Source: Scilla litardierei (lineage: Eukaryota > Streptophyta > Magnoliopsida > Asparagales > Asparagaceae). Taken from it: a stretch of DNA of 64,000 bases. The stretch spans positions 195,645,641 to 195,709,640 of the forward strand of contig CM061139.1 in NCBI GenBank assembly GCA_030789695.1. The letters are read 5' to 3'. Below are positions 23,296 to 35,740 of the stretch, piece by piece (position 1 is the stretch's first letter; each line of letters opens with the position of its first letter). The translations under genes were made by a program, and so were the position numbers. The notes below the pieces were generated by a model. The model was not told the DNA's origin and made no database searches. It saw nothing but the letters and a program-made list of their open reading frames with translations.

Positions 23296-23462
23296 GCGGC
23301 AATCCGCACGACCAAAAACCCTAACTAGGGTTTCACCCCGAAAATTCACTATTTTCAAACGATTTTCAGATTTAAATTCGATTTTCCTTCGCTATAATCT
23401 AATTAATGCTTTATAAATCATCGCAATTTTCGCAATTTTCCTTGGATTATTTGATTATTACA

Positions 23463-23558
23463 CGTTTAATAATTAGGAAGATCCTGCGACCGCTCTGCCG
23501 TTTGTTAACTAACCTAACGGTGTATGACGTTGCCCAGTGGTCCAATAATTATTAAACG
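23463..23558 (+). ncRNA. Conserved structured leader element, E1 copy
   Basis: A perfect 13-bp closing stem (CGTTTAATAATTA at 23463-23475 with its complement at 23546-23558) encloses GATCCTGCGACCGCTCTG, an inner hairpin CCGTT...AACGG, and GGTGTATGACGTTGCCCAG. The same layout recurs in E2, E3 and E4. I call it a candidate cis-acting RNA structure; function is unknown. Confidence 0.65.
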
Positions 23559-26500
23559 AAAAATTTTCACTTCCATTATAAAATTTCTGTGATGATTAAA
23601 TGCATGTGTAGAAAATTATATGCATGCCGCATATTTAATGATTCTGTGATGTACAGTTTTATTTAGCATGCTAAAATCACTATGACATAGTTTAATGCTT
23701 GTAGCAAAACTGTATGTCTGCGATAAGATTATTTAAATGCCTGCAGCATATAAATAGCATGTGAATACATCATACTTGTTCCAATTCAGGTTAATTGAGC
23801 ACGACTTTTTAATTTACTAGATTTACATTATATGTATGATGCGCTCATGATATGACAACATTTTATGTCAACAAACCAATAATGATTTCAAAAAGTTTAA
23901 TATCATATCCTAGTTGACAAAATGAACCTGGAGTTCAAACCCAAAACGAACCTGAAGTTCAAAATCAAATTAAAAGTCAACACCCTTTCACACTAATAAA
24001 ATTTAACAAGTACGAGTGATTATACGAAAAACATTTATGTGTTTTCTTTTAGAAATACGCATTTCGCGGTAAATAGATCTCTCAGATCTATGGTTTGTAT
24101 AAACCACTATTTAACCCAGCAGTTGTCATAACACCACCAAACTCTTGTGAGTAATCTCACTTTACAAGGTATGATTCTTGAATCTAACCTTATTTTTTAA
24201 GCGTACGCCCGAAGTCGTGGCTTAATAGATAAGTGAGAAATTATAAAATTCGTACCCACGTAATTGTTTCCCCTAGAGTATGCTTCTATATCCACACAAT
24301 ACTGAATGACTTAATCAAAATGGCCTGAAGACCATACTTGAGATTTCAAATAGACTTTTACAAGTCTCTCATAAATTAGAAAAGTGGAAATATAGAGACT
24401 AACTCATTTCCCTTGTATGTGTCTACTTCGTAAGACCAATAATCATTCTTCCTTATAAACGACAATAAGGAAGACTGAAAACAGGGGAAGTCTTGAATAA
24501 AAATGAGAAAGGAAAGATATGATATACCTCGATATGGAGTATGCAATGGCAACCCAATATCAGATCAGAAGTTCTGACAAGACCCATAATGTTTTTTTGT
24601 AAAATGAATGGGCATTAACATATGCCATATAAAAATATATACATATCTAGTCTAAACGACGAAAGTCAAAATTGACTGTATGTATATTTCGCTACTCCCT
24701 GAGGACAAATAAATTTTGAAAATAAATTCGATCTGTTGTCATAATATGAGTCTAAAATGAGCACAATTGTGGACGTATATTTTATAGAACCCACATCATA
24801 CTATGAAACTTGTTGCTCTAACATAATTATTGGTAGTATTCTCTTGCAGTATATATGTGCTTTTTACGCATTTAATTTTACTGTAAATGATTTGTCATCC
24901 TGAATACTCCTAAAACGAGGATGTCATGTACTCTCTGAAACTTATAAAGTTTCAAAGGATATTCATCAAAATGAAATCCCTAATGACTCAAGAAACCAAT
25001 AAAGCCTGAAGCTTTATCCAACTATGATCCGCATAATAGTCATTGTGAAGATGTAATCCTTCACAGTTTGAACAGAGTTCACCTATTACCGGACAAAATT
25101 AACTTGAGCATTTTAATGGACGTTGAAAAGTCCCACATATATTCGAACAGAGGAATTAATTTGGAACACCAGAAGTGTCCAGAATCGACCAACTTTGGAT
25201 CGATGTCACCCTGGATTGATGATGCGAGACATCATTAACCAGACGAACCTGAAGATTCTTCAAAAAAGGGTGAAACTCTCATTATCCCATTCAAAAGGGA
25301 AAAATGATTACGAGATCATCTCCATTCACGTGGACATTGACTCTCCTCACTTCCTCAAACGAATTTAAGATGATATACTATCATTAGAAGAATGAGACCT
25401 TTAGGCCTCTTGAGAGTATTTGAGGGATAAAAGTGGACTCACACACTCCCTACATATGGCTGATGATGTACCTTAGAGTACTCATCTATATATCCTCTTA
25501 AAATGGTCATAATCAAAACCTTGTTATCCAACCGCGGTCCAGATTATTATTAATCACAACGGACATATAACATTACTGGGATATTGGTTGGGCTTTTACT
25601 TACCCTCATACCACCCTCAAAAATGCCGCAGTGGAACTTATTCATCGAGACTAACCCTCCTAGATGAATATGTTCCGAGATCCCCAAACGGGGGAGGCAT
25701 TAGAGCACATCTTATAGATGGAGCCTTGACGGGTTCATATCCCTAGTTCTATGCTCAGCTTCATTGAAGTCGAGCTTATTGCGGATTTTTGGGATAACAC
25801 TGGGAAATCAATTTAACAACTGGAAGAAAATTGAACACCCTGAAGCTTTGTGTTCACACCCAGTAATGGGTTATATGTAAATCATTAAAATGATTTAAAC
25901 GGATTACTTGTCCACTAGAAATCCAGTTGTAGGTGACCATGTGGGAACATGCAAACCATCAAAACGCCTCCTTAGAAACTATTTATATGAGCCTGATCAC
26001 CTCATATAAACAGTTTTCGAGAACCCCTAACGGGGGAAGCGTTTAGTGCACATCTTATCGATGGAGTCATGATGAGTTTACATTCCCATATCACCACTAT
26101 GGACCATTTAAAACATTAATACCTATGATCTGATTATCATGAATAGTGATGAGATCCTGACGATCCACACTTATGAAACTGTTAAACAGTTATCAGACAT
26201 AGCTACTGACAATATAAATATTGTCAAATTCACACATCCCTGATACTAAAAATCCAGCTAGGATTGACATACCAACTATAATGGATGCAATCTACCAGTA
26301 ACAGAAGTGGACATCCTCAATGGATGAGAGGACATACCACGAGACCCTAAAACAATACCACCACAGGAAAGTGAGCTCATCTCCATATCCTCTCCCTTTC
26401 CAGAACCTCCGGAAGAGATAAATCTGGAATAAATTGAATAATGTACGTACACTGAGAGGTATTTGGATAAAACACACTTGTCGACAATTACTCACATTTC

Positions 26501-26589
26501 ATTTTGCCATTGATATCGTTCACAATCTCCGTTTCCTGAAGCAAACGCAGAAATTTGGCCAAATTATGTGAAACGAGGCAATAATAAGT

Positions 26590-26730
26590 TGAGCTGGACT
26601 CACTTATGAAATGTGAAGTGTTTGGACCTGAAGTCCTGATATCAAAAGATATCAAACCTGTGGGCTACCGAGTATTGTATAAATAAATAAAATCGTATGC
26701 TATAAGCAAAACGCTATAGCTTAAAGGTTT
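26590..26730 (+). pseudogene. Reverse transcriptase N-terminal remnant of E1
   Basis: The translation includes TYEMCSVWT-like residues in one frame and FGPEVLISKDIKPVGYR in another, corresponding to the copia reverse-transcriptase start (FGP...KPVGYKW). The conserved tryptophan is lost and stops follow. Confidence 0.6.
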
Positions 26731-26893
26731 ATTTCGCAGAAACCAGGAAGTAACCATGTAAGATGAGCTTAACTCACTTACAAAATTATTTGAACTGATG
26801 CATCAGGCTCCTTGGTCATAGTTGCGAAAACCATACGATTGTAGAGATAATTTTAGGCTATGTTGCTATGGATGATGTGACAACATACCCTTA

Positions 26894-27188
26894 TGAATAA
26901 TCATCCCGAAGATGAAACCATCATCCCGAAGATGAATAATCATCCCGAAGATGAAACCATCATCCCGAAGATGAATAATCATCCCGAAGATGAAACCATC
27001 ATCCCGAAGATGAAACCATCATCATGAAGATGAATAATCATCCTGAAGATGAAACCATCATCCCGAAGATGAATAATCATCCCGAAGATGAAACTATCAT
27101 CCTGAAGATGAATAATCATCCAGAAGATGAATAATCATCCAGCAGATGAATTACCATCCAGAAGATGAAATTATCATCCAGTCGATGA
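26894..27188 (+). repeat. Minisatellite of CATCCCGAAGATGAA units in E1
   Basis: About 16-19 units of ATCATCCCGAAGATGAA, alternating in spacer (taatc or accatc), lie in the reverse transcriptase to RNase H region. A related array occurs in E4 at the same relative place, but not in E2 or E3. Confidence 0.9.
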
Positions 27189-28338
27189 AGAAACATGGAA
27201 AATTGCAATTTACCAATACACCTACTGGTTGTATGGATGCACATTAAGACCCCTTCCGTTCGTTGGAAGAGGGGAAGGATATCCTAGGTCCTGAAGTGCC
27301 TTACTCAAGTGTCTTTTGTACACTCCTTTATCTGGCAGTAAACCCTTTAACCAGATACAGTGCAGCGCCTGCAGCGCACCACTGGACCAATGATATGTAG
27401 CTTCTGTGCTACCTCCAAGGGTCAAGGATCATCCAACATGTTAAATGTATTTGCAGATACAGGTTACAGATCATCGCGATGACTGCAACCAAGAAGTGAC
27501 CAACTCCTGGAGACCAGCAAAGCATACTTTCAAGGCAACATCAATCCCACCATCCCGAGAGGCTCATCAATCCAAGAAGCAAATCATAAGTACGCACAGC
27601 CAGGTCCTGCAGTACCTCGCAGACACAGTGAAGACTGGTCAGAGACGTGATGCTACCTACCGAGTCTGCAGACCACTCCTCCTCAGAAGAGATCCCTCAG
27701 ATTCAGTAGCTGCCATAGATGAGCGATACTTGTATAGATGAGCGATGACTTGTATAGGTGAGCGATGCCTTGTACTTTGTACTTATTATCGGAACACTGT
27801 AAGAGATTGATGTATAGTTGCCTAGGAGATCTGCAAGCCTGTAGGTTGTACAGATCAGGGGGAGTCAAATGTAGTGTTGTACTCTTTTCCCTTGGCTATT
27901 GGTTTTTCCCACTGGGTTTTCCATAGCTAAAGGTTTTAACGAGGCAACCTCATTGACTCTGGATCCAGAAGTATCCACCCCCTAAATACTTCCACTAATC
28001 AGGGGAAGTTACGGAAACTGTACTCTTTTTGCTTGGCTATTGGTTTTTCCCACTGGGTTTTCCATAGCTAACGGTTTTAACGAGGCAGTTATCCATAACT
28101 TAGGATTCAGAAGTATCCACCTCTAGTGATATCCATCGATCAGGGGAAGTTACAGAGACTTGTACTCTTTTCCCTTAGCCATTGGTCTTTCCCACTGGGT
28201 TTTCCTTGGCAAAGGTTTTAACGAAGCAAGTACTCTTAAACTTGGGATCCAGAAGTATCCATAGACCCATGATCAGATAAGCTCTATGAACCCTGAAGCA
28301 TTCATCACGGCTTACAACAATGGATGGATAAGGGGAAG

Positions 28339-28451
28339 TGTTATAAACGGGCTTTTGGTGCCCAACCCGTTAGTGGGTATCCACCCATTATGTAACCATA
28401 TTACTATAAATACAGGGCTACGGGGTACCGTAGCCGCCATGGTTTACAACA
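28339..28451 (+). repeat. 3' LTR of E1
   Basis: It is identical to the 5' LTR except for one missing G and one T to A change in the hairpin loop; the stem is intact in both. Confidence 0.92.
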
Positions 28452-28456
28452 CATTT

Positions 28457-29285
28457 GTAATATTGTAATTATTGTCTCTCTACATTTTCTTATTATTTCT
28501 GGCAGTATTCTGGTTTTGCTCAGTACCATGCATTTATTATTATTCTTCCTGCATTGTTTTTCTTTCATGCCAGTAAAATGCATATGGATGTGTGCTTTTA
28601 AATTATGCAACTAAATTTTTTTGTCCATAATATCATGTATAGCCTGACCATTGGTTAGGTAGAACCATTTTTGAGACGGGCATATCTACCTATGTTTGTT
28701 AGATCCATATTAGGCACGCGTTGACGTGACCCTCCCCCCTCTTCCTCAAGATTAGAGTAAGAGATGGCGGAGCAGGATCCTATCCAGTAGATTTTCCCGA
28801 GTTTCGAGCTAGATGTGGAGCCCTCAGAGGGTGATTTCGTGGAGCTGAGTTCACATGGGTAGTTTAGGGAGTGAGTTGTACACAGTGTGTGGACATCGTT
28901 CTTTTTGTGGGTTTGTAGAATTATTTTTGTTATACCCTTTTTGTACTTGTACAGTTGATGTATGTTATTATATCCTTAACCACATGTACATATAGACATT
29001 TTGTAATCTTTACCATGTATCCATGGATATATTTGTTGGAGCATTTATATTTTCCTTGTATGTACTATTGCAGCAGCCGTACTAGCATGTGTGAAATTAA
29101 TGAATCACGATTTACGCTTATTAGTATTTAGAGTCAAGTGGTCAAAACCTTGAATCTAAATACTGCTGCGGCCTTGTCTCCCGAGTTCTTTCCGAATACC
29201 TGGATATGTGCATATTTTTGCGTATTTCGGAGAACGGTGCGTTACAATATGGTTTCTTAATTGTTTGCTTTGTTGTATCCTGGAA
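28457..29285. other. Unassigned sequence, possibly remains of a Ty3-type element
   Basis: No gene is seen. At 29236-29246 the minus strand begins TGTAACGCACCGTTCTCC, like an LTR start, but I find no partner end or target duplication. Confidence 0.35.
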
Positions 29286-29830
29286 ATTTGCAGTCCTGTA
29301 TCAATATGCTGTGCGGCATCACTTTTTGCCTGTTGTGCACGGTGAGTAAAAAAATGATGCACATACCAAAATTACTCACAGTGCACAACATGCATAATTT
29401 TTTCTTGTTGTGCATGGTGAGTAAAAAATGATGCACATACCAAAATTACGCACAGTGCACAACATGCATAATTTTTTCTGTTGTGTGCGGAGAGTAAAAA
29501 TTGATGCAAGAAACAAAATTACTCATCGTGCACAATATGTAAAATTTTTCCTATTGTGCGTGGTGAGTAAAAAGTGATGAACAGACAAAAATTACTCACC
29601 GCACACAAAATGCAAATTTTTTTGCCTATTGTGCGCAATGAGTAAAAAGTGATGCAAAGACCAAAATTACTCAACGCGCACAATAGTCAAAAATTTTCTT
29701 GTTGTCCACAAGAGTAATTTTGGTATGTACATCACTTTTTACTCACCGTGCACAACAGACAAAATGAATGGTGTGCGTGGTGAGTAATTTTGGTATGTGC
29801 ATCACTTTTTGCTCACCGCACTGTAACGGT
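29286..29830. repeat. Fold-back minisatellite, GTGAGTAAAAAGTGATGCACAT units
   Basis: Units of about 80-90 bp, each holding GTTGTGCACGGTGAGTAA, ATGATGCACATACCAAAATTA and CTCACCGTGCACAAC, repeat several times. The right part (29700-29830) is inverted relative to the left. Each unit is itself partly palindromic. Related units flank the GRF-type pseudogene (48046-48111 and 51064-51385). It is not a CRISPR array. Confidence 0.8.
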
Positions 29831-30033
29831 CACTTTCCGATCGTACATATTTTAGCGTGTAGCCGTGTTTCATGTGCGTTTGGTGTATTTGATTTTTAAT
29901 ACTGCTTTCTGTAGTTCAGACGCGCGACCAAACCCCGTAGTCACGATCCACTCGAAGGTGCGAGCACCCCGGTATCTCCTTTTTAATTTTTGGATGTCGG
30001 GACACAACTTTGTAATAACCTACTATTAATACT
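29831..30033. other. Possible TGTAACGG-type LTR fragment
   Basis: Sequence beginning TGTAACGGTCACTTTCC at 29822 looks like a Ty3-type LTR start, but no end or duplication is found. Confidence 0.3.
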
Positions 30034-30042
30034 ATCTTAATA

Positions 30043-30222
30043 AAGAATAATGGCTATCATACGCCCATATGAGAGCCTCTCGTATACGTCATCTCTCATA
30101 AAGTACCCAAGTACAAACAAGTAATGGCTAGCATACGTCGTATGTGGGCTTGTACTTGGGTGCTTTATGAGAGAGGACGTATTAGAGAGGCTCTCATATG
30201 GCGTATGATAGCCATTATTCTC
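30043..30222. mobile_element. Mutator-type fold-back MITE, 180 bp
   Basis: The element is almost entirely palindromic, with ends GAATAATGGCTATCATACG and its complement. A perfect 9-bp duplication ATCTTAATA (30034-30042 and 30223-30231) is the size made by Mutator-like transposases. Confidence 0.88.
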
Positions 30223-30323
30223 ATCTTAATATATATATATGAATATATATATATATGCTCAGTTTGGAATTCAAACTTATATAACGTTTTAAATAAAAAA
30301 ATGAATGTTTAAATTTCCAAAAC

Positions 30324-30469
30324 TGTTATGAATCAACTACCGGGGGAGGAGCCCCCAGCTCTTTATTTATAGGCAATGTGGAGAATACAAGATGGGTTTA
30401 CAATGATATGAGCCTATCTCTAGGATAGCCCAGAATCTCAACCAACCCGGTTAAATAACCGTTCACAAC
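30324..30469 (-). repeat. 3' LTR of E2
   Basis: Plus-strand ends are TGTTATGAATCAAC and CGTTCACAACA. On the minus strand a TATAAATAAA box (30362-30371) is followed by the inverted repeat GGGGGCTCCTCCCCC. Confidence 0.92.
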
Positions 30470-31114
30470 ACTCCCCCTTATCCAGCCATAGGTGTGGACT
30501 CTGCTCGTGAATACTTCAGGATTCTGAGCGTAGGAGAGTCTCACATGGGGTGGATACTTCAGGATCCTGAGTTGGTGAGATTTGCCTCATTAAAACCTTT
30601 AGCTATGGAAAACCCAGTGTGAAAAACCATAGTTAAGGGAAAAGAGCACAAATGCTCTTTAACTCCCCCTGATTGTACCAGTGACTCTGCTCATGAATAC
30701 TTCTGGATTCTGAGCGTCACAGAGGGGTGGATACTTCGGGATCCAGAGTTGATTTGATTTGCCTCGTTAAAACCTTTGGCTATGGAAAACCCAATGGGAA
30801 AAACCATAGCTAAGGGAAAAGAGTACAAATTCTGTCAACTCCCCCTGATCTGTAAAAGCTCTTAGGCTTTCAGATCTCGTAGGCTTATCTCATCACTCCT
30901 ATTTACAATATTCCGAAAATGTACACAGATTACAAATTTTATCACCATCAAGCAGCTGCTGAATCCAGAAACTCTGGAGCGGTGTGCTAAGTTTCATCGC
31001 CTCCGATGTGGTCTTCAGACTATATGGTCAGCTCCACAGAACCAGCCTCTATCCCAGTCGTCACCGGGATGTGATGTACCACCAGGCGCCCTCAAATACA
31101 CCATTGGTGTGATT

Positions 31115-31411
31115 CTAGAATGGTGAGGATCTCGGAATTGATAGGATGATGTTGCCTTCATAAGTTGCTTTGCACATTTGCAGTAGATGGCCATCCCACT
31201 GTGGGTACCCATTCTGTGATTTATCAGTATAGGGACCGGACCTGTAACCTGCATTCGCATAAACATTGGAGGATGCTACTACATTTTGTAAGTCCAAATA
31301 TTTCGACCCTTGGAGGAAGCGCAGAAGGCTTAACTCCGGTCTAATGGCCCTTTTTAGGTGCCAACTATCTCTGGCTGATGAGTTTACTGCAATTGCTATA
31401 CCGGGACACAT
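31115..31411 (-). pseudogene. RNase H remnant of E2
   Basis: The minus-strand reading holds RFLQGSKYLDLQNVVASSN and VYANAGYRSGPYTDKSQNGY, matching the copia RNase H start (FLRGT...YADAGY.SDP.K..SQTGY). The first catalytic Asp of ADAGY is replaced by Asn, so the enzyme is dead. Confidence 0.75.
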
Positions 31412-32497
31412 GCAGTTAGCCAGGAGTGCATGATTGCACTTAGATAAGGGACTTTAGGACCAATTATATCCTCCCCCTCTTCCAGCGATCGGAAGGGTTC
31501 TTTTTGTACATCCAGTAAGTGTACCACCGTAGGTGTACTTTGGATGACAATGGTCCTTTTAATTTCTCCAACGCACTTCTGGGTGTTTGTAACAGGATTC
31601 TATGAGCCATGACTTTATATTTGCCTAGGTCTTTTTATTTCATGTTTAAAAGTCAGGCTTGTTCATGTAGTTCGGTTTTCTCTTCAGGAGATCCGATGAG
31701 ATTTTAGTTGTCTCCAACTATGATCTTTAATCATATTCTTTGCACAGATGCAAAGACAACCTTCAGTAGGAATCATTGACTTGTCAAATGATTCTCTTGG
31801 TTGTACATTTATTTGTTATACTTATTGTTTTTCTTCATTTGAATAGACGTCCCGAAGTCTATTCAGGCATTTTAAGGAAATGTGGAAATTATCTTTACTA
31901 GATATCCACGAAAGTATGCTGTCACAACATCCAATAACAGCATATATATCCATAATTTTCCTTCGCCAAATCGTAAGGTATTCGCTTTTGATAACTTAGG
32001 GAGACTGATGCATCATTTATGAGACATGCTCATTTGAGTTTGTTCGATCCCTAGTTTCAGCAAAATTGTCCTCGGGCTATAGGTTGTACCTTATAGCATA
32101 CGATTTTGTATTTATTTTTCTTATGTGTGCAATACTTTGTTTTATCCACAGGTTTGACACCTTTTTGGTGTCAGGACTTCAGGTCCGAACATTTCACGTT
32201 TCATAAGTGAGTCCAGCTCATCTTCTATTGCCACGTTCCACATTTGGCCAATCTCTACGTTTGCCTTCTAGCAACGGAGTGTGGAACGATAATTTACAAA
32301 CATCATCGCTTTTGCAATGTATGTGACAATATGGTACGTGAATACATTTGTCGACAATTTATGTTCTATCTGTCCAACACCTCCCCAGTACGTACAACAT
32401 TTACTTAATTTCACTTTTTCCCGGCAATTCCTCTGCAGTGGATTCCGGGAAGGGTGATGGTGTGGACAGGAGCTCATTGTCATGTGGTAGTATTGTC

Positions 32498-32785
32498 TTA
32501 AGGTCTCCAGGAGTTTCTGTCCTTAGACCCTGGTGGTCTGCCTCTTTTCTGTTGAGGATCAGCCACTTCTGCTGCTAGTGGGTTGCATCCATTCTCGGGG
32601 ATGTCAATCCTAGCTGGAGTTTTTGCAGCAGGGATGTGTGATCTGACAATCTTCTGGTTGTCAGTAAACGAATCCGATAATTTATGAACTGTGTTCTGGA
32701 TGTGTAAGATCTTCAGGATGTTATCATCACATTGTTTTGTTACCGGATCGTAGTGGGTCAGACTTTTTGTATCCCACTTTAACAT
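32498..32785 (-). pseudogene. Integrase to reverse transcriptase linker remnant of E2
   Basis: The reading NQKIVRSHIPAAKTPARIDI...KRGRPPGSKD matches the stereotyped linker of plant copia polyproteins upstream of reverse transcriptase. A homologous piece is found in E3 (41174-41413) and E4 (53717-53977). Confidence 0.75.
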
Positions 32786-33171
32786 TTGCTTCGCGCCAGA
32801 TTTTCCAGTATCTGGGCATATTTTTGGGAAACTCGTCTCATCGAGATCACAGTCTTCAAAGTGTGCCTTAATTACGTCCCCCGTTTGGGGTTCTAGGTGT
32901 CTTATAATTGAGGGTGAGTCAAACCCTTCATAGATACCTAGGCGACGTTGAGGACCTATTTTTGTCCTCTGTATTGGTGCGATGGGGATTTAAACTGCGG
33001 ACCGAAGATTCTCCGAAGAGAAATGTTCGGTGGCATTCCATATGCAAGTTGCATTGGAGACTCTGACCTCCATAGGGTCTTATTTTCATTTACGATGCAG
33101 CATGCAGAATTTGCATGTCCCCATGCATCCATTTGCAATCAGGATTCAATGGACGTTCAATCCATTGGTGT

Positions 33172-33402
33172 CTACTTTTCAGTGACTCTGCCGACCCATT
33201 TTGGGTATGAACATGCGGCACTTGTATGTTCATTTTCTATTCCCGTTGCTTGGCAGTTCTCTTGAAATGACTGGGAGGTATATTTCCCAACATTAACCAG
33301 ACTTATTTTCTTTATTTTATTGTCTGGGAAATGTGCCCGCAACATTTTTATTTTTGTGCCAATAGCTTTGGAAAAGCTAAGTTGCGGGTCTGTAGTAGGC
33401 AC
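33172..33402 (-). pseudogene. Integrase remnant of E2
   Basis: The reading SFQENCQATGIENEHTSA...YPKWVGRVTEK corresponds to the integrase core segment F..FC...GI..E.S.PY.P..NG.AE of copia elements. The glutamate context is damaged. Confidence 0.65.
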
Positions 33403-34339
33403 ACGTACGAATATACTGAGGATGCATTTAGCAGTACAATAAAGTACCGAAATAGTCCACTAGGGGTGGTGGATTTTATCCACATCTATCTCCTTGTATT
33501 CTTTTTGAGGAAGCGTGGAGATTCTTTTTCAACCTTTTGTGGAGATGGCCTTGCAATTAATTTTTCCCTTATAGCAAGGGATGCGAGGGAATTCTCCCTT
33601 CTGAAGAATCTTCTGGTTCTTCAAGTCATACCCATGGGATGAGATGCAGTGCATCATCACAAATCCAGGGTGGCCAAGTCCATCATGCCAGAGTAAAAAT
33701 TAGGCTGATGTCGGGCACTTCAGGTGCTCCGTTTAATTCCGCTTCCTTTCTCCGAATCTTCGTATGGTAGAGGCCTCTAAGGCTCTCAAAACGTTCAAGT
33801 ATGGATTTTACTCCTTTATCTTGAGACGTTGCATACGGTAATAATTTTTTTTTCATTACATTTGCTGTTTCCAAATTGAATCCGTTGAAACGGATGTCAG
33901 TGAAACTTAGAAAGTTTCTTTTGGAATTCGGAGGGGTTAGTGCATCCTCTATTTTTGTGACATTTGGGGGCAACTGTGTTGCATTCCCTGGATCTTCAAT
34001 ATGGCCCTGATATTGGGCTTTGTATTGAAAGAGATCGTACGTGTTTATTGTCTACTAATTATTTATGAGAGCAATTTCATCTATTAAAAGATGAATCGTT
34101 AGGCACATGCATATTCAGATAAACATTTTCATTTATTGTCTACTAAACATTTTCATTCAGAACAAATTACATAATTCAAATGCTCTCATAAATTATTCTC
34201 AAAACAAATTGCTAAGATAAAAATAAAGGCTAATCAAGCAAGTCATCATTTTCGAAGTTGTCAGCTGAAAACTTGACTGGAGCATCAGAGGTCATCATGT
34301 TTGTTTCAGCTTTATTTTTCTTGTTCTCTTTATACAAAT

Positions 34340-35193
34340 CCTGGAGATGCTGCGGAGTTCGGCACACTCTGGACCAGTGGTCTTTCATGCCACAATTTTG
34401 GCACTGGTCTTCCCATTCCCTCTTGGGTGGGGGTGCATCATCTCTATTTTTGCTATTTCTTTGCCACGTGAATTTCCGCTTCTTTTCATTGCTTCGTTGC
34501 TGGACTTGGCCCCTGGCTTTTTTTTGTTCTGTCCCCCTTTCTGTGGTCTTTCTTTTCTTTTGTTGTCTCTCTTCTTTCGAGAAGAAGAGGCATTATGAGC
34601 TTCTGGGATGGGGGCAGTGCTAGAGGGCGCATATTGTGAGTGGCGAGGGGAAGCTCTCTGTTTTATTCAGCCATGAGTAAACATGACATCAGCTCAGAAT
34701 ACTTGGTGGACTTGCGTTCACGGTATTGCTGCATGAGTATCGCATCTTTTTCATGGAAAAACGTATACGTCTTTTCCAGCATGCGATCTTCTGATACTTT
34801 CTCACCACACAGCTTCAGGTGTGAGGTGATGCTAAAAAGTGCTGAGTTGTACTCAGCAATGGACTTAAAGTCCTGCAGTCTGAGGTTCTCCCACTCGTAT
34901 CGTGCCCTTGGGAGTATAACATCTTTCTGATGTTTATACATGTCCTCAAGGGTAGTCCATAGTTCAAGTGGATCTTTGACCGTAAGGTATTCAGCCTTTA
35001 AGGTCTTGTCCATATGGAGGCGAATATAGATGATGGCTTGCGCCTTCTCTATATCGCTAACATTTTCTTTTTCAGCCATAGCAGCAATGAGGGGCTTTGC
35101 CCGTAGGTGAAACTTAACATCTAACTGCCAGCTTAAATAGTTTCTACCTGATGCTTCCAGTACTTCGAAATTAATGCTTGCAATTTTAGCCAT
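34340..35193 (-). pseudogene. gag of E2, frameshifted
   Basis: A frame of 176 codons from ATG at 35193 encodes the copia gag (UBN2-type) domain: NFEVLEASGRNYLSW, IYIRLHMDKTLKAEYL, LWTTLEDMYKHQKDVILPRA, YEWENLRLQDFKSIAEYNSA, LKLCGEK and DAILMQQYRER. It meets a stop, and the CCHC knuckle (CQNCGMKDHWSRVC) follows in another frame near 34360-34410. The start is preceded by CTGCTAG|ATAA, a candidate splice acceptor. Confidence 0.8.
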
Positions 35194-35646
35194 TTATCTA
35201 GCAGAGCACAAAATGCATGAATTAATATTTAATCAAAGAAAACATTTTCATGCGGAGGCAATATTTAACGAAAGGCTAAACGTGTGGATCGGCCAGTCTC
35301 ACAAGAAAGAGTCCAAAAGTCCACAGTCCAAATTATACAAATTTGCAGCTTGAATAAAATGAAAATACAACTTTGGAAACCCCGTGGGTCCCATATGATA
35401 TCTCCATCTTCAAGCGTGTCCTCCCTCTCCATGGAAGTTGGTCTTCTTTCTTTGACATTTACATAAATTCCTCACTATAATTTCTCTCAAAAATAAAAGA
35501 AAAGTGCGGGAAATAAACTGTGGGACTAAACGGCCGATCCAAAAACCACATTTAGCAATTCATGCAGAAATATTGTGATCATCAACATTTTCATTCACAG
35601 ACATCACAGGCAGTTTATTCATATGAGGATAAAACAATAATTAATC

Positions 35647-35740
35647 ACTTAATAATTATTGGACCACTGGGCAACGTCATACACCGTTAGGTTAAGTAAC
35701 TAACGGCAGAGCGGTCGCAGGATCTTCCTAATTATTAAGT
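35647..35740 (-). ncRNA. Conserved structured leader element, E2 copy
   Basis: A perfect 12-bp closing stem (35647-35658 with 35729-35740, ACTTAATAATTA) encloses a 7-bp inner hairpin CCGTTAG...CTAACGG, GATCCTGCGACCGCTCTG and GGTGTATGACGTTGCCC. Confidence 0.65.

Larger units (their letters stand above)
22432..28451 (+). mobile_element. Short-LTR copia element E1, coding region decayed
   Basis: LTRs of 114 and 113 bp (22432-22545 and 28339-28451) are flanked by a perfect 5-bp duplication CATTT (22427-22431 and 28452-28456). The two LTRs differ by one substitution and one single-base indel. A tRNA-Ile-type primer site follows the 5' LTR, and AGGGGAAG (28331-28338) precedes the 3' LTR as polypurine tract. 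Reverse-transcriptase-like residues (FGPEVLISKDIKPVGYRV) occur near 26620-26680, but no long frame survives and gag is not recognisable. The order of leader features matches E2-E4, so all four are one family or closely related families. Confidence 0.92.

Noticed and set aside
22817..23416. Open frames of 120-199 codons in the E1 leader
   Set aside because: Same cause: a GC-rich minisatellite open in many frames, in untranslated leader position, with unrelated sequence in E2 and E3.
23463..23558. Structured leader element as a tRNA, snoRNA or captured host RNA
   Set aside because: No tRNA arms, no C/D or H/ACA boxes seen; always in the same leader position of one element family.
29286..29830. 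Repeats with spacers resembling a CRISPR array
   Set aside because: Units are diverged, inverted relative to each other and continuous; eukaryotic context.
34258..34623. Hydrophobic plus-strand frame of 121 codons
   Set aside because: It is antisense to the zinc-knuckle part of the E2 gag.
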